Shown: piece by piece, positions 33,247 through 42,469 of the stretch
Position numbering within the stretch: the stretch's first letter is position 1
Layout of the letters: the number at the start of each line of letters is the position of its first letter
NCBI RefSeq assembly: GCF_900177415.1
Contig: NZ_FXAF01000002.1
Coordinates: 806,001-870,000 of the forward strand
DNA length: 64,000 nucleotides
Direction: 5' to 3'
Source of the DNA: Xaviernesmea oryzae
GTDB taxonomy: Bacteria > Pseudomonadota > Alphaproteobacteria > Rhizobiales > Rhizobiaceae
Translations under genes and position numbers: made by a program
The notes under the pieces: generated by a model
The model's database searches: none
The model's input: the letters and a program-made list of their open reading frames with translations, nothing else
Told to the model about the DNA's origin: nothing

Positions 33247-33996
33247 ATGAGTGACGTCTCCACCACCGATGCGGCGCCCAAGAAGGCGGCGGCCGACGGA
33301 AAGCGCATGGCGACGCGCCGCAAATCGAAGAAAACGGAATCCCTCACCGAACGCGTCTACCAGATGCTGCGCACCGAAATACTGACATGCATTCTGGAAC
33401 CCGGACAGGAGATTTCCGAAGCCGAGCTCGCCGAGCGGTTCGAGGTGAGCAAGACGCCCGTCCGCGAGGCACTGGCGACCCTCCGCTCGGAGGGCCTCGT
33501 CAAAACCTTCCCCCGCCGCGGCTACCAGGTGGTTCCCATCACGTTTGGCGACCTCAACGAGCTCTTCGACCTTCGGACGATCCTGGAGGCGGGCGCAGCC
33601 GAGCTTGCCTGTGAGCGGATTACCGATGCGGAAATCGCATCGCTCCAGAAGCTCGCCGAGGTCGTATACGACCGTTCGGAACAGCCGAGCCTGAAACGCT
33701 TCATCCAGGCGAATCGCGATTTTCATGTGGCGATCGCCAAGGCCTCGGGCAACGAGCGGCTGTACAACATCCTGGGCCGGCAGATCGACGAGCTCGAACG
33801 GTTCTTCTATCTCGGCGCAAGGCTGCGCGACGTCAGCGACGAGACCCGCGACGATCACAAGGCGATCGTGGAGGTTCTCAGGTCGCGCGATCCCGTCGCG
33901 GCGCGCAAGATCATGATACAGCACAACGATGTGACGCGGCGGGGATTGTTCCTCGCCCTGTCGCAATCGCGGAACCTCAGCAGCATCAATCTGTAG
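33247..33996 (+). CDS. GntR-family transcriptional regulator (FCD subfamily)
   Basis: 249 residues: a lysine-rich tail, winged helix at about 30-100 (EAELAERFEVSKTPVREALA) and FCD effector domain (LRTILEAGAAELA, then NRDFHVAIAKASGNERLY). The first in-frame ATG at 33241 directly abuts GGGAGGA, too close to be used, so I take the ATG at 33247, spaced 7 nt. It is divergent from the ureide/amino-acid operon, which it presumably controls through the ATAT-rich sites. Confidence 0.85.
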   Translation: MSDVSTTDAAPKKAAADGKRMATRRKSKKTESLTERVYQMLRTEILTCILEPGQEISEAELAERFEVSKTPVREALATLRSEGLVKTFPRRGYQVVPITFGDLNELFDLRTILEAGAAELACERITDAEIASLQKLAEVVYDRSEQPSLKRFIQANRDFHVAIAKASGNERLYNILGRQIDELERFFYLGARLRDVSDETRDDHKAIVEVLRSRDPVAARKIMIQHNDVTRRGLFLALSQSRNLSSINL

Positions 33997-34049
33997 TCGG
34001 CGCGCCCGACCGGTCCGCCGGCGGCTTGTGCTGCTTGAGCGAAACCGGT

Positions 34050-35114
34050 TCAGGCAGGATCCCGCTCCCAGTACCACGCCACATACATGTTCTTCCGGTC
34101 GTGCCGGCGGCTCTTCAGCAATGCGCGGATGGCCCGCACGTCTTCCTTTTCGCAGGCGAACCAGACAAAGGTTTCGTCATCGATGGCGGCAATCGCCTTT
34201 TTGGTCTCTTCCGCAAGAACGCCTTTCGCTCCGGAAGGATAACTCCTCCGGTGCAGCCAGCGGATGTCGAGCGAACCCGCCGACGCAAGAGGCTGCTCTT
34301 CCGCCGCATCCTCCACTTCTATGATCGCCTGCATGCGCGTGCCCGGCGGCACCTCGGCCGCAATCCGAGCAATCGCCGGAAGTGCGCTTTCGTCGCCGGC
34401 CAGAAGAATGGATCGTGCCGAAGGGAGGTTACCGCCGCCCGGGCCAAGAAGCGCGACCCGTTCTCCCGGCTGCGCATCCCGGGCGAAGTCGGCACCGGGA
34501 GTTTCGACGCCGGGCGCCGGGTGCTGCAGAAAATCGATCCACAATTCCCGGCTTTCGATATCGACGGCCCGGATCGTATAGACGCGAACCACCAGTTCGT
34601 CCTCGCCCTCCGGCCATGCGATGCGGCCATCCTCGCGCAGTCCCGGCCAGACCGGAGCCCTGCCCTTCGGCGGAATGAGGAGGCGGACATGCATGTCGCC
34701 GCCTATGAACGGCGTGACGTCGGCTGAGGCGAACTTCACCCTGCGCATGTGCGGGGTCACATCCTCGGCGGAAACGACCGTGGCTTCGTGGATGTTCGGC
34801 AGCACGGCCAGCGCGGCGGTTTCCGACCAGCTGAGCTCGAGAGGATCGTCTCCGGCAAAATAGAACAGGTGCTCCGCGATGCTGGTGCGGCTCATCTGCA
34901 GCGCCTCTTCCGACAGACAGGCCAGTTCGATCAGGAGCCGGCGATCCTGCACGCGAATGCTCGCGGTCCCGATCTTGCTCTTCAGCAGCGCAGCGTCCTG
35001 GGTTCGCTGAACCTCGGCGTGTTCGACGAAATGCTCGCAGATTTCGCCAAGCATATGCACCGCGTCCTTCGGAATGGCAGTGCCCGAGAGTTTGAATTCC
35101 TGAACCGCGTTCAT
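34050..35114 (-). CDS. Siderophore-interacting protein (ferric-siderophore reductase) with N-terminal DUF2218 domain
   Basis: 354 residues: an N-terminal domain of about 95 residues of the DUF2218 type (KIGTASIRVQDRRLLIELAC), then the FAD-binding SIP domain (HMRRVKFASAD, VRVYTIR) and the C-terminal NAD(P)H-binding SIP domain ending YVAWYWERD. SIPs reduce cytoplasmic ferric siderophore to release iron. Last of five leftward genes, all joined by 4-nt overlaps, so reduction is produced together with import. Confidence 0.86.
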   Translation of the reverse strand: MNAVQEFKLSGTAIPKDAVHMLGEICEHFVEHAEVQRTQDAALLKSKIGTASIRVQDRRLLIELACLSEEALQMSRTSIAEHLFYFAGDDPLELSWSETAALAVLPNIHEATVVSAEDVTPHMRRVKFASADVTPFIGGDMHVRLLIPPKGRAPVWPGLREDGRIAWPEGEDELVVRVYTIRAVDIESRELWIDFLQHPAPGVETPGADFARDAQPGERVALLGPGGGNLPSARSILLAGDESALPAIARIAAEVPPGTRMQAIIEVEDAAEEQPLASAGSLDIRWLHRRSYPSGAKGVLAEETKKAIAAIDDETFVWFACEKEDVRAIRALLKSRRHDRKNMYVAWYWERDPA

Positions 35115-35947
35115 GGCCGGTCCTCCTTGAAATCCTGCGCTGTTGTCATGCGGTGCCTGCCGATCGGGAGCATGATCGGCCGGCCCGAAGTGGGATCGGT
35201 AACGATGCGGCTTTCGAGGCCGAAGACCTGCCGCACATTCTCTTCCGTCAGCACGTCTTCCGGCTTGCCGGAGACGTGCACGCGCCCCTTTGCCATCGCG
35301 ACGAGATGGTCTGCGTAGCGGGCCGCAAGGTTGAGATCATGCAGCACCATGACGACGGTGGTGCCGCGCGCGTGGTTGAGATCGGTCAGCAGATCGAGTA
35401 CCTCGACCTGGTGGCTGATGTCGAGAAATGTCGTCGGCTCGTCCAGCAGCAGGATTTCCGTCTGCTGCGCCAGCGCCATGGCAATCCAGACCCGCTGGCG
35501 TTGCCCGCCGGAAAGCTCGTCCACCGGACGTTCGGCGAGCTCCGTGGTTTTGGTTGCGGTGAGCGCGCCGTCCACCGCTTCGTCGTCCTTGCGCGTCCAG
35601 CGGGAAAACAGGCCCTGATGCGGATGCCTTCCCCTGCTGACGAGGTCGGCCACGGTTATGCCTTCGGGAGCGATCGGCGATTGGGGAAGCAGGCCCAACG
35701 TCCGGGCGAGCTCTCTCGGCGGCGTCCGGTGGATCGACTTGCCGTCCAGCAGCACATGCCCCCGATGCGGCGAGAGGAGCCGGGACATCGTGCGCAGAAG
35801 CGTGGACTTGCCGCAGGCATTGGCGCCGACGATGGCGGTGATCCTGCCGGGCGGCACGGCGAGATCGAGCTCGTACAAAATCTCCGTGTCGCCATAACCG
35901 GCCGAAAGCCGGCTGGCGGTCAAGGAGTGGGCTGAGCGAACGGTCAT
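35111..35947 (-). CDS. Iron-siderophore ABC transporter ATP-binding protein (FecE/FepC-like)
   Basis: 278 residues with Walker A GANACGKST, signature LSGGQRQR and Walker B LLLLDEPTTFLD, the FecE/FhuC pattern. ATGA overlaps both the upstream permease and the downstream SIP gene. Confidence 0.87.
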   Translation of the reverse strand: MTVRSAHSLTASRLSAGYGDTEILYELDLAVPPGRITAIVGANACGKSTLLRTMSRLLSPHRGHVLLDGKSIHRTPPRELARTLGLLPQSPIAPEGITVADLVSRGRHPHQGLFSRWTRKDDEAVDGALTATKTTELAERPVDELSGGQRQRVWIAMALAQQTEILLLDEPTTFLDISHQVEVLDLLTDLNHARGTTVVMVLHDLNLAARYADHLVAMAKGRVHVSGKPEDVLTEENVRQVFGLESRIVTDPTSGRPIMLPIGRHRMTTAQDFKEDRP

Positions 35948-36984
35948 AGCGAGCCTCCGGTCCGGTTGACGCGCACGATGAGGAAAATCAGGTAGGGAGC
36001 GCCCAACGCGCCGGTCACCACGCCGACCGGATAGCGGCTTGAGAGAAGGAACTGGCCGATATAGTCGCCCGCCAGCACCAGCGTCGCGCCGACCAGGGCC
36101 GAGGGGATCAGCAGCGATCCGCTGTTTCCCACGAGGCGGGCGGCGATCGGCCCGGACAGGAAGGCGACGAAGGCGACCGGGCCGGTCACGGCCGTTGCCG
36201 AGGCGATCATACCGACGGCTGCAACGATGATGATGACGCGCGTGGCCGAGACCCGGACGCCGAGGGCGGCGGCGGTATCCTCTCCCAGCCGCAGCGCCTC
36301 CAGGTCGCGCGCACGGCTCAGCAGCAGCCCGCCGAACACGGCAAGCGCCAGGAGAAGCGGAACCGCCTGGGAAAGCTGCGCTCCGTTGACGCTGCCGGTC
36401 AGCCAGCGGATCGCCTCCTGCAGGTTCCAGGCCGGCGCCTGGGAGAGGATATAGGCGATGAAGCTTTCCAGCATCGCCGAAACGCCGATCCCGACAAGGA
36501 TGAGCCGCGTTCCGGCGACCCCATTTTTGGATGAAAGACCATAAACCAGAAGCGCGACGGCCAGGCCGGCCACGACGGCGAAGATGGAGACGACCGGCCC
36601 CTTCATCGACAGGACGACGATAGCGAACACGGCGGCGGCGCTCGCTCCCCAGCTGATGCCGATGATGTCCGGGCTGGCGAGCGGATTGCGCAGCATGATC
36701 TGGAAAGCCACCCCGCCGAGCCCGAAGCTCAGGCCGGCAAGGACCGAAAGCACGGCCCGCGGCAGCCTGAGCTGGCCGACGGTAAAACTCGCGCCCGGCA
36801 CATTTTCACCGAACAGCACGCGGATGACGTCCCCCGCCGGCGTGAAGGACTGGCCGAGCGACAGGGTGAGGGCGAAGATCGCGACCACCAGAACCAGAAG
36901 GATAACGACGACAAGCGAATGCCGGCGTGCACGACGGCGGCGGCTGGCAACGATGAGATCGAGGGTGGGAGAAAGCATCGTCAC
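35944..36984 (-). CDS. Iron-siderophore ABC transporter permease (FecD-like)
   Basis: 346 residues, about nine membrane segments, of the FecCD family (FGLGGVAFQIMLRNPLASPD, then VTGPVAFVAFLSGPIAARLV). It forms the heterodimeric channel with the permease encoded upstream, whose stop it overlaps (ATGA). The basic N-terminus (RRRRARRH) is cytoplasmic. Confidence 0.86.
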   Translation of the reverse strand: MTMLSPTLDLIVASRRRRARRHSLVVVILLVLVVAIFALTLSLGQSFTPAGDVIRVLFGENVPGASFTVGQLRLPRAVLSVLAGLSFGLGGVAFQIMLRNPLASPDIIGISWGASAAAVFAIVVLSMKGPVVSIFAVVAGLAVALLVYGLSSKNGVAGTRLILVGIGVSAMLESFIAYILSQAPAWNLQEAIRWLTGSVNGAQLSQAVPLLLALAVFGGLLLSRARDLEALRLGEDTAAALGVRVSATRVIIIVAAVGMIASATAVTGPVAFVAFLSGPIAARLVGNSGSLLIPSALVGATLVLAGDYIGQFLLSSRYPVGVVTGALGAPYLIFLIVRVNRTGGSL

Positions 36985-38024
36985 AACTCGCGGACCCTCT
37001 GGCGCCTGACGATCCAGATGAAGAACGGCGCCCCCACGAGAGCGGTGACGATGCCGACGTCAAGCTCCGCCGGCCTCGCGACGATGCGCCCGACGATATC
37101 GGCGGTGAGCAGCAGGCAGGCGCCGCCCAATGCGGAGAAAGGCAGCAGCCAGCGATGATCGACCCCGACCAGCAGCCGGCAGAGATGCGGCACGATCAAT
37201 CCCAGAAAGCCGATCGGCCCGCAAACGGCGGTCGTTGCCCCGCACAGAAGGATCGCGCCGAACGCCGCGACGGCGCGGGCCAGGGCGACGCGCTCGCCGA
37301 GCCCGGCCGCCAGTTCGTCACCCAGAGCCAGCGAGTTCAGCTTCCGTGCCGACAGCAGGCTGATCGCGAAGCCGACCGCGAGAAACGGCAGCACCGGAAG
37401 AATGCGCTCGAAGGTCGCCCCGCCGACGCCGCCGACCTGCCAGGACCGGATGCCGCCCGCGATATCGGCCCGCGGCAGCACCACGGCAATCACCATCGAG
37501 GAGAACGCGACGGAAGTTGCGGCCCCTGCAAGCGCCAGCTTGAGGGGGGTCGCGCCGCCGCGCCCCAGCGAGCCGATCGTGTAGACGAAGACCGCCGCAC
37601 ACCCGGCACCGAGGATCGCCGTCCAGATATAGGCATCGGCGGAGGTGATACCGAACCACGCGACAGCCACGACGACGGCAAGCGACGCCCCCATGTTGAC
37701 GCCGAGAATGCCCGGATCGGCGAGAGGGTTGCGCGTCACACCCTGCATGAGCGCCCCGGCAAGCCCGAGCGCAGCCCCGGCCAGCACGGCAAGCAGCGTG
37801 CGCGGAATGCGGACGTTGACCGCCGCCTGGCCGATGCTGTCGATCTGCCCGGCAAGGGCCGCGAGGATGTCTGCCCAGTCCACCTCGCGCGTGCCGACCG
37901 TGACCGAGAGCCCGCACAGGAGCGCGAGAAGCGCTACCATTCCCGCAAGCCAGAGGCTTCGGGTTCGGCTCGACCGCGCGGAGGCGGACCACTGAGGGGA
38001 CATCTTCAGGCTGCCGGCGATCAT
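36981..38024 (-). CDS. Iron-siderophore ABC transporter permease (FecC-like)
   Basis: A 347-residue FecCD-family permease with GLAGALMQGVTRNPLADPGI and CGPIGFLGLIVPHLCRLLVG. ATGA overlap with the binding-protein gene. Second gene of the operon. Confidence 0.87.
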   Translation of the reverse strand: MIAGSLKMSPQWSASARSSRTRSLWLAGMVALLALLCGLSVTVGTREVDWADILAALAGQIDSIGQAAVNVRIPRTLLAVLAGAALGLAGALMQGVTRNPLADPGILGVNMGASLAVVVAVAWFGITSADAYIWTAILGAGCAAVFVYTIGSLGRGGATPLKLALAGAATSVAFSSMVIAVVLPRADIAGGIRSWQVGGVGGATFERILPVLPFLAVGFAISLLSARKLNSLALGDELAAGLGERVALARAVAAFGAILLCGATTAVCGPIGFLGLIVPHLCRLLVGVDHRWLLPFSALGGACLLLTADIVGRIVARPAELDVGIVTALVGAPFFIWIVRRQRVREL

Positions 38025-39019
38025 CGGGACTTTCTGGCGGCCTCGGCGAGCAGGGCCACGTAATCCTTCAACACCCAGGAGATGGAAAGCGGCGTTGGAT
38101 TCGCCGCCGTGCCGACCGGGTTCATGCCCAACACGACAAGCGCACCGTTGCCCACCGCGGGCATTCTGGCCATCAGCGGATTGGCCCTCAGCGCATCGAG
38201 CAGCCTCCGGTCGCCGTAGGTTACGACAATGTCGACGTCGTCGAACGCGTCGATGCGCTCTGCGCTGATGGAGCCGGAGAATTTCCCCGGCGCCGAGGCC
38301 CCGACGACGCTCTTGGGCGATTTGAGCCCGAGATCGGCGAAGAACCTCACCCGGGTGTCATTCGTCGTGTAGAAGTTGACGGTGCTCAGATCCGTCGCGT
38401 TGAGATGGGTTATGAACATGGCCGATTTCCCCACGAGCTCGGGATGGCCGGCGACCACCTTGCCGATATCGGCCTCGATCCTTGCGATCAGCGCCTCGCC
38501 TTCGGCGGCCATGCCCATGCCTGCGCTGTTCAAGCGGATCATGTCGCGCCAGTCGGTCGACCAGGGTGCTTCGGGATAGGCGACGACCGGGGCGATCTGG
38601 CTCAGCGTATCGTAGTCGGACTGGCTCAGGCCGGAATAGGAGGCCAGGATCACATCGGGCCTGGCGGCGGCCACGGCCTCGAAATCGATCCCGTCCCCCT
38701 CGTCGAAAAGCACCGGCTTGTCGGCCTGGAGCTCGGCCAGCCTTTCAGCCACCCACGGCAGCAACCCGTCGCCATCGTCGTCGCCGAAATTGGCCTTGGC
38801 AAAACCGACGGGCACGACCCCGAGCGCCAGAGGCACTTCATGGTTCGCCCAGGCGACCGTCGCAACCCGCTCGGGCTTTTTGGAGATGACCGTCGTGCCC
38901 AGCGCATGCTTGATGGTGATGGGATAGGACGCGCTCTCGCCCGCCCAGGCACCGCCGAATGCGGTCATCCACACGCATATCGCCGCCCATCGCAGGACGA
39001 GAACAAAAAACCGCGGCAT
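38021..39019 (-). CDS. Iron-siderophore ABC transporter periplasmic binding protein (FecB-like)
   Basis: 332 residues: signal peptide to about residue 26 (AFGGAWA/GE), then a type III binding fold (YPITIKHALGTTVISKKPER, PDVILASYSGLSQ). The ATG at 39019 has GGAG about 9 nt upstream; the frame is open to 39331, but that stretch lies in the regulatory gap. First of the operon, divergent from the TonB receptor. Confidence 0.85.
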   Translation of the reverse strand: MPRFFVLVLRWAAICVWMTAFGGAWAGESASYPITIKHALGTTVISKKPERVATVAWANHEVPLALGVVPVGFAKANFGDDDGDGLLPWVAERLAELQADKPVLFDEGDGIDFEAVAAARPDVILASYSGLSQSDYDTLSQIAPVVAYPEAPWSTDWRDMIRLNSAGMGMAAEGEALIARIEADIGKVVAGHPELVGKSAMFITHLNATDLSTVNFYTTNDTRVRFFADLGLKSPKSVVGASAPGKFSGSISAERIDAFDDVDIVVTYGDRRLLDALRANPLMARMPAVGNGALVVLGMNPVGTAANPTPLSISWVLKDYVALLAEAARKSR

Positions 39020-39043
39020 TGCGCAAACTCCGCCTTTCAATTT

Positions 39044-39059
39044 AAGTGGACTTCCACTT
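39044..39059. promoter_or_regulatory. Inverted repeat AAGTGGA-N2-TCCACTT near the siderophore operon start
   Basis: A perfect 7-bp inverted repeat 25 nt upstream of the binding-protein start, in the 337-nt divergent gap to the TonB receptor. It could be an operator overlapping the leader or a small hairpin. No RirA-type TGA-N9-TCA match occurs in this gap. Confidence 0.4.
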
Positions 39060-39156
39060 TCAGGTTCAACGGGCGACGTCAACGGGTGAACCGGCGCCGG
39101 CGGGACGGTGACGCGAGATTCCCGTCGGTTCCTACAAAACCGGGGAAATTTACAAT

Positions 39157-39177
39157 ACTGGATAATCAAGCTCCAGT
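39157..39177. promoter_or_regulatory. Inverted repeat ACTGGA-N9-TCCAGT in the receptor/transporter gap
   Basis: A perfect 6-bp inverted repeat at the centre of the gap's most AT-rich stretch, about 140 nt from the transporter start and 180 nt from the receptor start. It is a good place for the locus's AraC regulator or an iron regulator to act on both promoters. The remainder of the 39020-39356 gap shows no gene. Confidence 0.4.
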
Positions 39178-39356
39178 TAAGAACCGTTTCGGGGACTGCA
39201 AATCGAACCATCTGACGCCGGCCGGATCCGACGGGGAATTTCCCGTTCGCATCCTCTCGTCGAGATGCGTTCGCACGTCGTCCCCGGACATCATCGCCGA
39301 CAGCGGCACTCACCGGCAAAGCCATCGGCATTCACGTAAACCTTTGGAATTTGAAC

Positions 39357-41522
39357 ATGGACATTGAAACAACAAGCGGCCGCTCGAGACAGACCCTTAT
39401 CCGCTACCGGAATGCCGTCCTTCTGGGTTGCACGGCGCTTGTCGCTTTGATGCCGACTTTCTCGCTTGGCCAGGAAGCCGACAATTCCAGTTCCGACACC
39501 ACGCTTCAGCCGATCGTCCTTCAAGGCAGCGGCAACGCCGGCGTCCTCAACACCGAGAACGACTCCAAATCCATCGTCGCGACGCAGACGACGGGCGTCG
39601 GCAAGATGCCCACGGATATTCTGGAAACACCCGCTTCGGTCTCCGTCATCACCTCCAAGGAAATCGAGGAGCGCGGCGCAAGCAGCATCGAGCAGGTCGT
39701 GCAATACACCGCCGGCGTGGTCACCAATTTTTACGGTTCGGATGATCGTTACGACTATTTCGACATACGCGGCTTCACGCCCTATACATATCGCGACGGT
39801 TTGGCCATCGGCAGGACCTTTGGTGGAGTTCGGGAAGAACCCTATGCCTTTGAGCGCATCGAGGTGCTGAAGGGTGTCAGTTCTGCTGCCTTTGGAGCGG
39901 CCGAACCCGGCGGCTCGGTGAACTACGTGACAAAGCTGCCGAAAAGCGAGCGTTTCGGCGAGGTGTATGCTACCGGCGGTTCCTTCGCCCATAAGGAGGC
40001 GGGTTTCGATTTCGGCGACAATATTACCGAGGACGACACCCTTTCCTATCGTCTGACCGGCAAGTTCCAGCGGTCGGACGCCGAATACGACTATTCCCGG
40101 GATGACGAAAACTTCATCATGGGCGGCCTGACATGGCGCCCCACGGATATGACCAGCCTTTCATTCGTCTTCGATCACCTGGACAGGGATGGCGTTCCCG
40201 GCAGCGGTGGCCAACCGCTCGGCACGGACTTCGACAGGGACAAGTTCTTCGGCGAACCGGATTATTATTTCCTAACCACGAACCGCAATACCTACAGCTT
40301 CATGTTCGACCACGATTTCGGCAACGGATTGAGCTTCGGCTCTAATGCCCGTTACAGCAAGTCGAACAACGCATTTGGGAGTGCCTATCTCGCCACTACG
40401 CGGACCGATGGTTCTAATCTGGCAGACCGTTATTTCTTCGGCAGCGACACGTCGAACGAACAGTTCATCATCGATGCAAACCTGATTTACGAAACGAGTT
40501 TCGACAACGTAGACAGCCGCACGCTTGTCGGTGTCGAATACAATAAGTTCGAATCGGAAAACTATAGTTTGTACATTCCGAGTCAGACAGCTCTCTTCCC
40601 CGGCGGCACGCCTCCCATCAACTGGGTGAACCCAATCTACTCGGGAGGACCCAGCTCAACGGCCCCCACGTCTGGAACGAGCAACTCTCAGAAAACCAAG
40701 GCGATCTATCTACAGCAGGATCTGACCTTCTCCGACAAACTGACCGTCAGCCTGGGCTTGCGCAACGACTGGCTCGACCTGGAGCAAACGAACCTATTCA
40801 CCGGCGCCACGGCTTCCGATGACCATAGCGAGTTTACCAAGCGGATCGGCGCAAGCTACAAGATCACCGAGGAGCTGGCAGCTTATGCGAGCTATGCCGA
40901 GTCCGCGGCACCTCCCGGTATCGGGACCGAGCCCACAACCGGCAAGCAGTATGAGATCGGGATCAAATATCGGCCGGATGCATTTCCTGCCCTGTTTACT
41001 GCGTCTGTCTATGACCTGACGAAGGGCAACATTACCGTCTACGACAGCGTCACCTATCTGCCGGCAACGGTCGAAAAAGTCCGGCATCGCGGCTTTGAGC
41101 TTGAGGCCAAGGCAGAGATCACTGACAATATCAACTTGATCGCAGCTTATAGCTACATTGATTCCAAAATCGACGAGCCCGGTGGCGCCAACGATGGCAA
41201 CCGCCTTATGCGGGTTCCCAAACACTTGGTTTCGATATGGGGTACCTACACGCTAGCGGGAGACGGCGCGCGTGGCGACATGACGTTCGGTCTTGGCGCT
41301 CGCTATCTGGATTCATATTACCTGAATCTCGCCAACACCGGATCTTCGGAGAGCGCAGTCGTTTTCGATGCTGCCTTTACCTACAAGATCCAAGAGAACA
41401 CGACGTTCCAGCTGAACGTCAGCAATCTGTTCGACGAAAAGCACATCGCCAGCCAGGATACCGGCGGGGTATACTACAACCCCGGCCGCGCCATCATGGC
41501 GACGCTGCGCCAGACCTGGTGA
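39357..41522 (+). CDS. TonB-dependent siderophore receptor
   Basis: A 721-residue outer-membrane receptor: signal peptide to about residue 38 (TFSLGQ), TonB-box-like TTLQPIVLQG (about 48-57), plug domain (ETPASVSVITSKEIEERG, IRGFTPYTYRDGL, GVSSAAFGAAEPGGSVNY) and a 22-strand barrel ending RAIMATLRQTW with a terminal aromatic. It matches the FhuA/FoxA/IutA-type siderophore class. The ATG at 39357 has a weak GGA site; an earlier TTG at 39351 is less likely. Divergent from the ABC/SIP operon. Confidence 0.88.
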   Translation: MDIETTSGRSRQTLIRYRNAVLLGCTALVALMPTFSLGQEADNSSSDTTLQPIVLQGSGNAGVLNTENDSKSIVATQTTGVGKMPTDILETPASVSVITSKEIEERGASSIEQVVQYTAGVVTNFYGSDDRYDYFDIRGFTPYTYRDGLAIGRTFGGVREEPYAFERIEVLKGVSSAAFGAAEPGGSVNYVTKLPKSERFGEVYATGGSFAHKEAGFDFGDNITEDDTLSYRLTGKFQRSDAEYDYSRDDENFIMGGLTWRPTDMTSLSFVFDHLDRDGVPGSGGQPLGTDFDRDKFFGEPDYYFLTTNRNTYSFMFDHDFGNGLSFGSNARYSKSNNAFGSAYLATTRTDGSNLADRYFFGSDTSNEQFIIDANLIYETSFDNVDSRTLVGVEYNKFESENYSLYIPSQTALFPGGTPPINWVNPIYSGGPSSTAPTSGTSNSQKTKAIYLQQDLTFSDKLTVSLGLRNDWLDLEQTNLFTGATASDDHSEFTKRIGASYKITEELAAYASYAESAAPPGIGTEPTTGKQYEIGIKYRPDAFPALFTASVYDLTKGNITVYDSVTYLPATVEKVRHRGFELEAKAEITDNINLIAAYSYIDSKIDEPGGANDGNRLMRVPKHLVSIWGTYTLAGDGARGDMTFGLGARYLDSYYLNLANTGSSESAVVFDAAFTYKIQENTTFQLNVSNLFDEKHIASQDTGGVYYNPGRAIMATLRQTW

Positions 41523-41529
41523 TGAACCA

Positions 41530-41568
41530 GTCCCATCCGAACCATTCGGATGGGACAACTCCCCTTTT
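41530..41568. terminator. Strong terminator between convergent TonB receptor and araC genes
   Basis: A perfect 12-bp stem (GTCCCATCCGAA with TTCGGATGGGAC) and a 3-nt loop start 8 nt past the receptor stop, followed by AACTCCCCTTTT. It serves the receptor transcript and could act bidirectionally. Confidence 0.75.
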
Positions 41569-42439
41569 AGCGGGTTTGCTGCATCCGTCGCCATGCGGCG
41601 GGTGTTTGGCCCACGACCTGCCGGAACACCTTCGTCAAATGCGCCTGATCGGAAAATCCGAGCTGGGCAGCTATGTCGGCCACGGTCAGGTCGCCTTCCA
41701 CCAACAGCTTCTTGGCAAGATCGATGCGCTTTCCGAGCTGCCATTGCAGCGGCGTCTTGCCGGTGGTCTGCTTGAAGACATTGGAAAACCAGCTTTCCGA
41801 CAGGCCGACGGCCGCCGCCATTTCGGCAACGGACATCCGGCAGTCGCCAAGCCCGTCGATGCGCGAAACGAGCCTGTTCATCTGAGCTTGCGTCAGCCTG
41901 CCATTGGCTTTTTCGCCGTCCTGTTCGGGTATGTCGAGAAGGCCGGCGACGATGCTGCCCACCAGGCTTTCGGCATAGACGGCGTGTTTCGAGGGGCTCG
42001 ATATTTCGTCCACCAGCAAACCCGCAAGCGTTTCGATAGCTCCGAGATCCTGGATTTCCACCGGCCGGCGCAATGCCGTCAATGCAGCGGAATTCCCCAC
42101 CGACGGCGAGAGAAATCTCAGCAGCCGGTCCTTGTGCATGTGCAGATTGAGATGCGAGAAACGGTGCATGGATCTGCTGCTCGTCCACATGGGCACACCG
42201 GCGGGAACATAGACGGCGCGGGTCATCGGACGATAGTGCGAGAGGCCTCCGTCCCGGTTCGACATCTGAATTCTGGATGACACGTCGTTGAAGAAAATCA
42301 TGATGCGCGGGTCATCCGCCAGGTAGTAGCCCTTGGCGCCCGCCTGGCTCTCGGCCTCCCAAAAGACGCTCACCAGCCCGTCGAAGCGGCGCCACTTGAC
42401 CGGCGCCACCACCCGAATGCCTTCGGTATGCCAATTCAT
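41567..42439 (-). CDS. AraC-family transcriptional regulator of the siderophore locus
   Basis: About 290 residues with two C-terminal helix-turn-helix units (MSVAEMAAAVGLSESWFSNV and LTVADIAAQLGFSDQAHLTK) and an N-terminal cupin-like effector domain. I use the ATG at 42439; the frame continues to a GTG at 42469, and neither has a good ribosome site. AraC proteins beside TonB receptors usually activate them when the siderophore is present. Convergent with the receptor across a strong terminator. Confidence 0.83.
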   Translation of the reverse strand: MNWHTEGIRVVAPVKWRRFDGLVSVFWEAESQAGAKGYYLADDPRIMIFFNDVSSRIQMSNRDGGLSHYRPMTRAVYVPAGVPMWTSSRSMHRFSHLNLHMHKDRLLRFLSPSVGNSAALTALRRPVEIQDLGAIETLAGLLVDEISSPSKHAVYAESLVGSIVAGLLDIPEQDGEKANGRLTQAQMNRLVSRIDGLGDCRMSVAEMAAAVGLSESWFSNVFKQTTGKTPLQWQLGKRIDLAKKLLVEGDLTVADIAAQLGFSDQAHLTKVFRQVVGQTPAAWRRMQQTR

Positions 42440-42469
42440 GGAATGCCAATAACTCAATCTCGAATCCAC

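Noticed and set aside
32819..33250. 143-codon plus-strand frame before gntR
   Set aside because: No ribosome site, no recognisable domain, and it spans the operator-like element and the gntR ribosome site.
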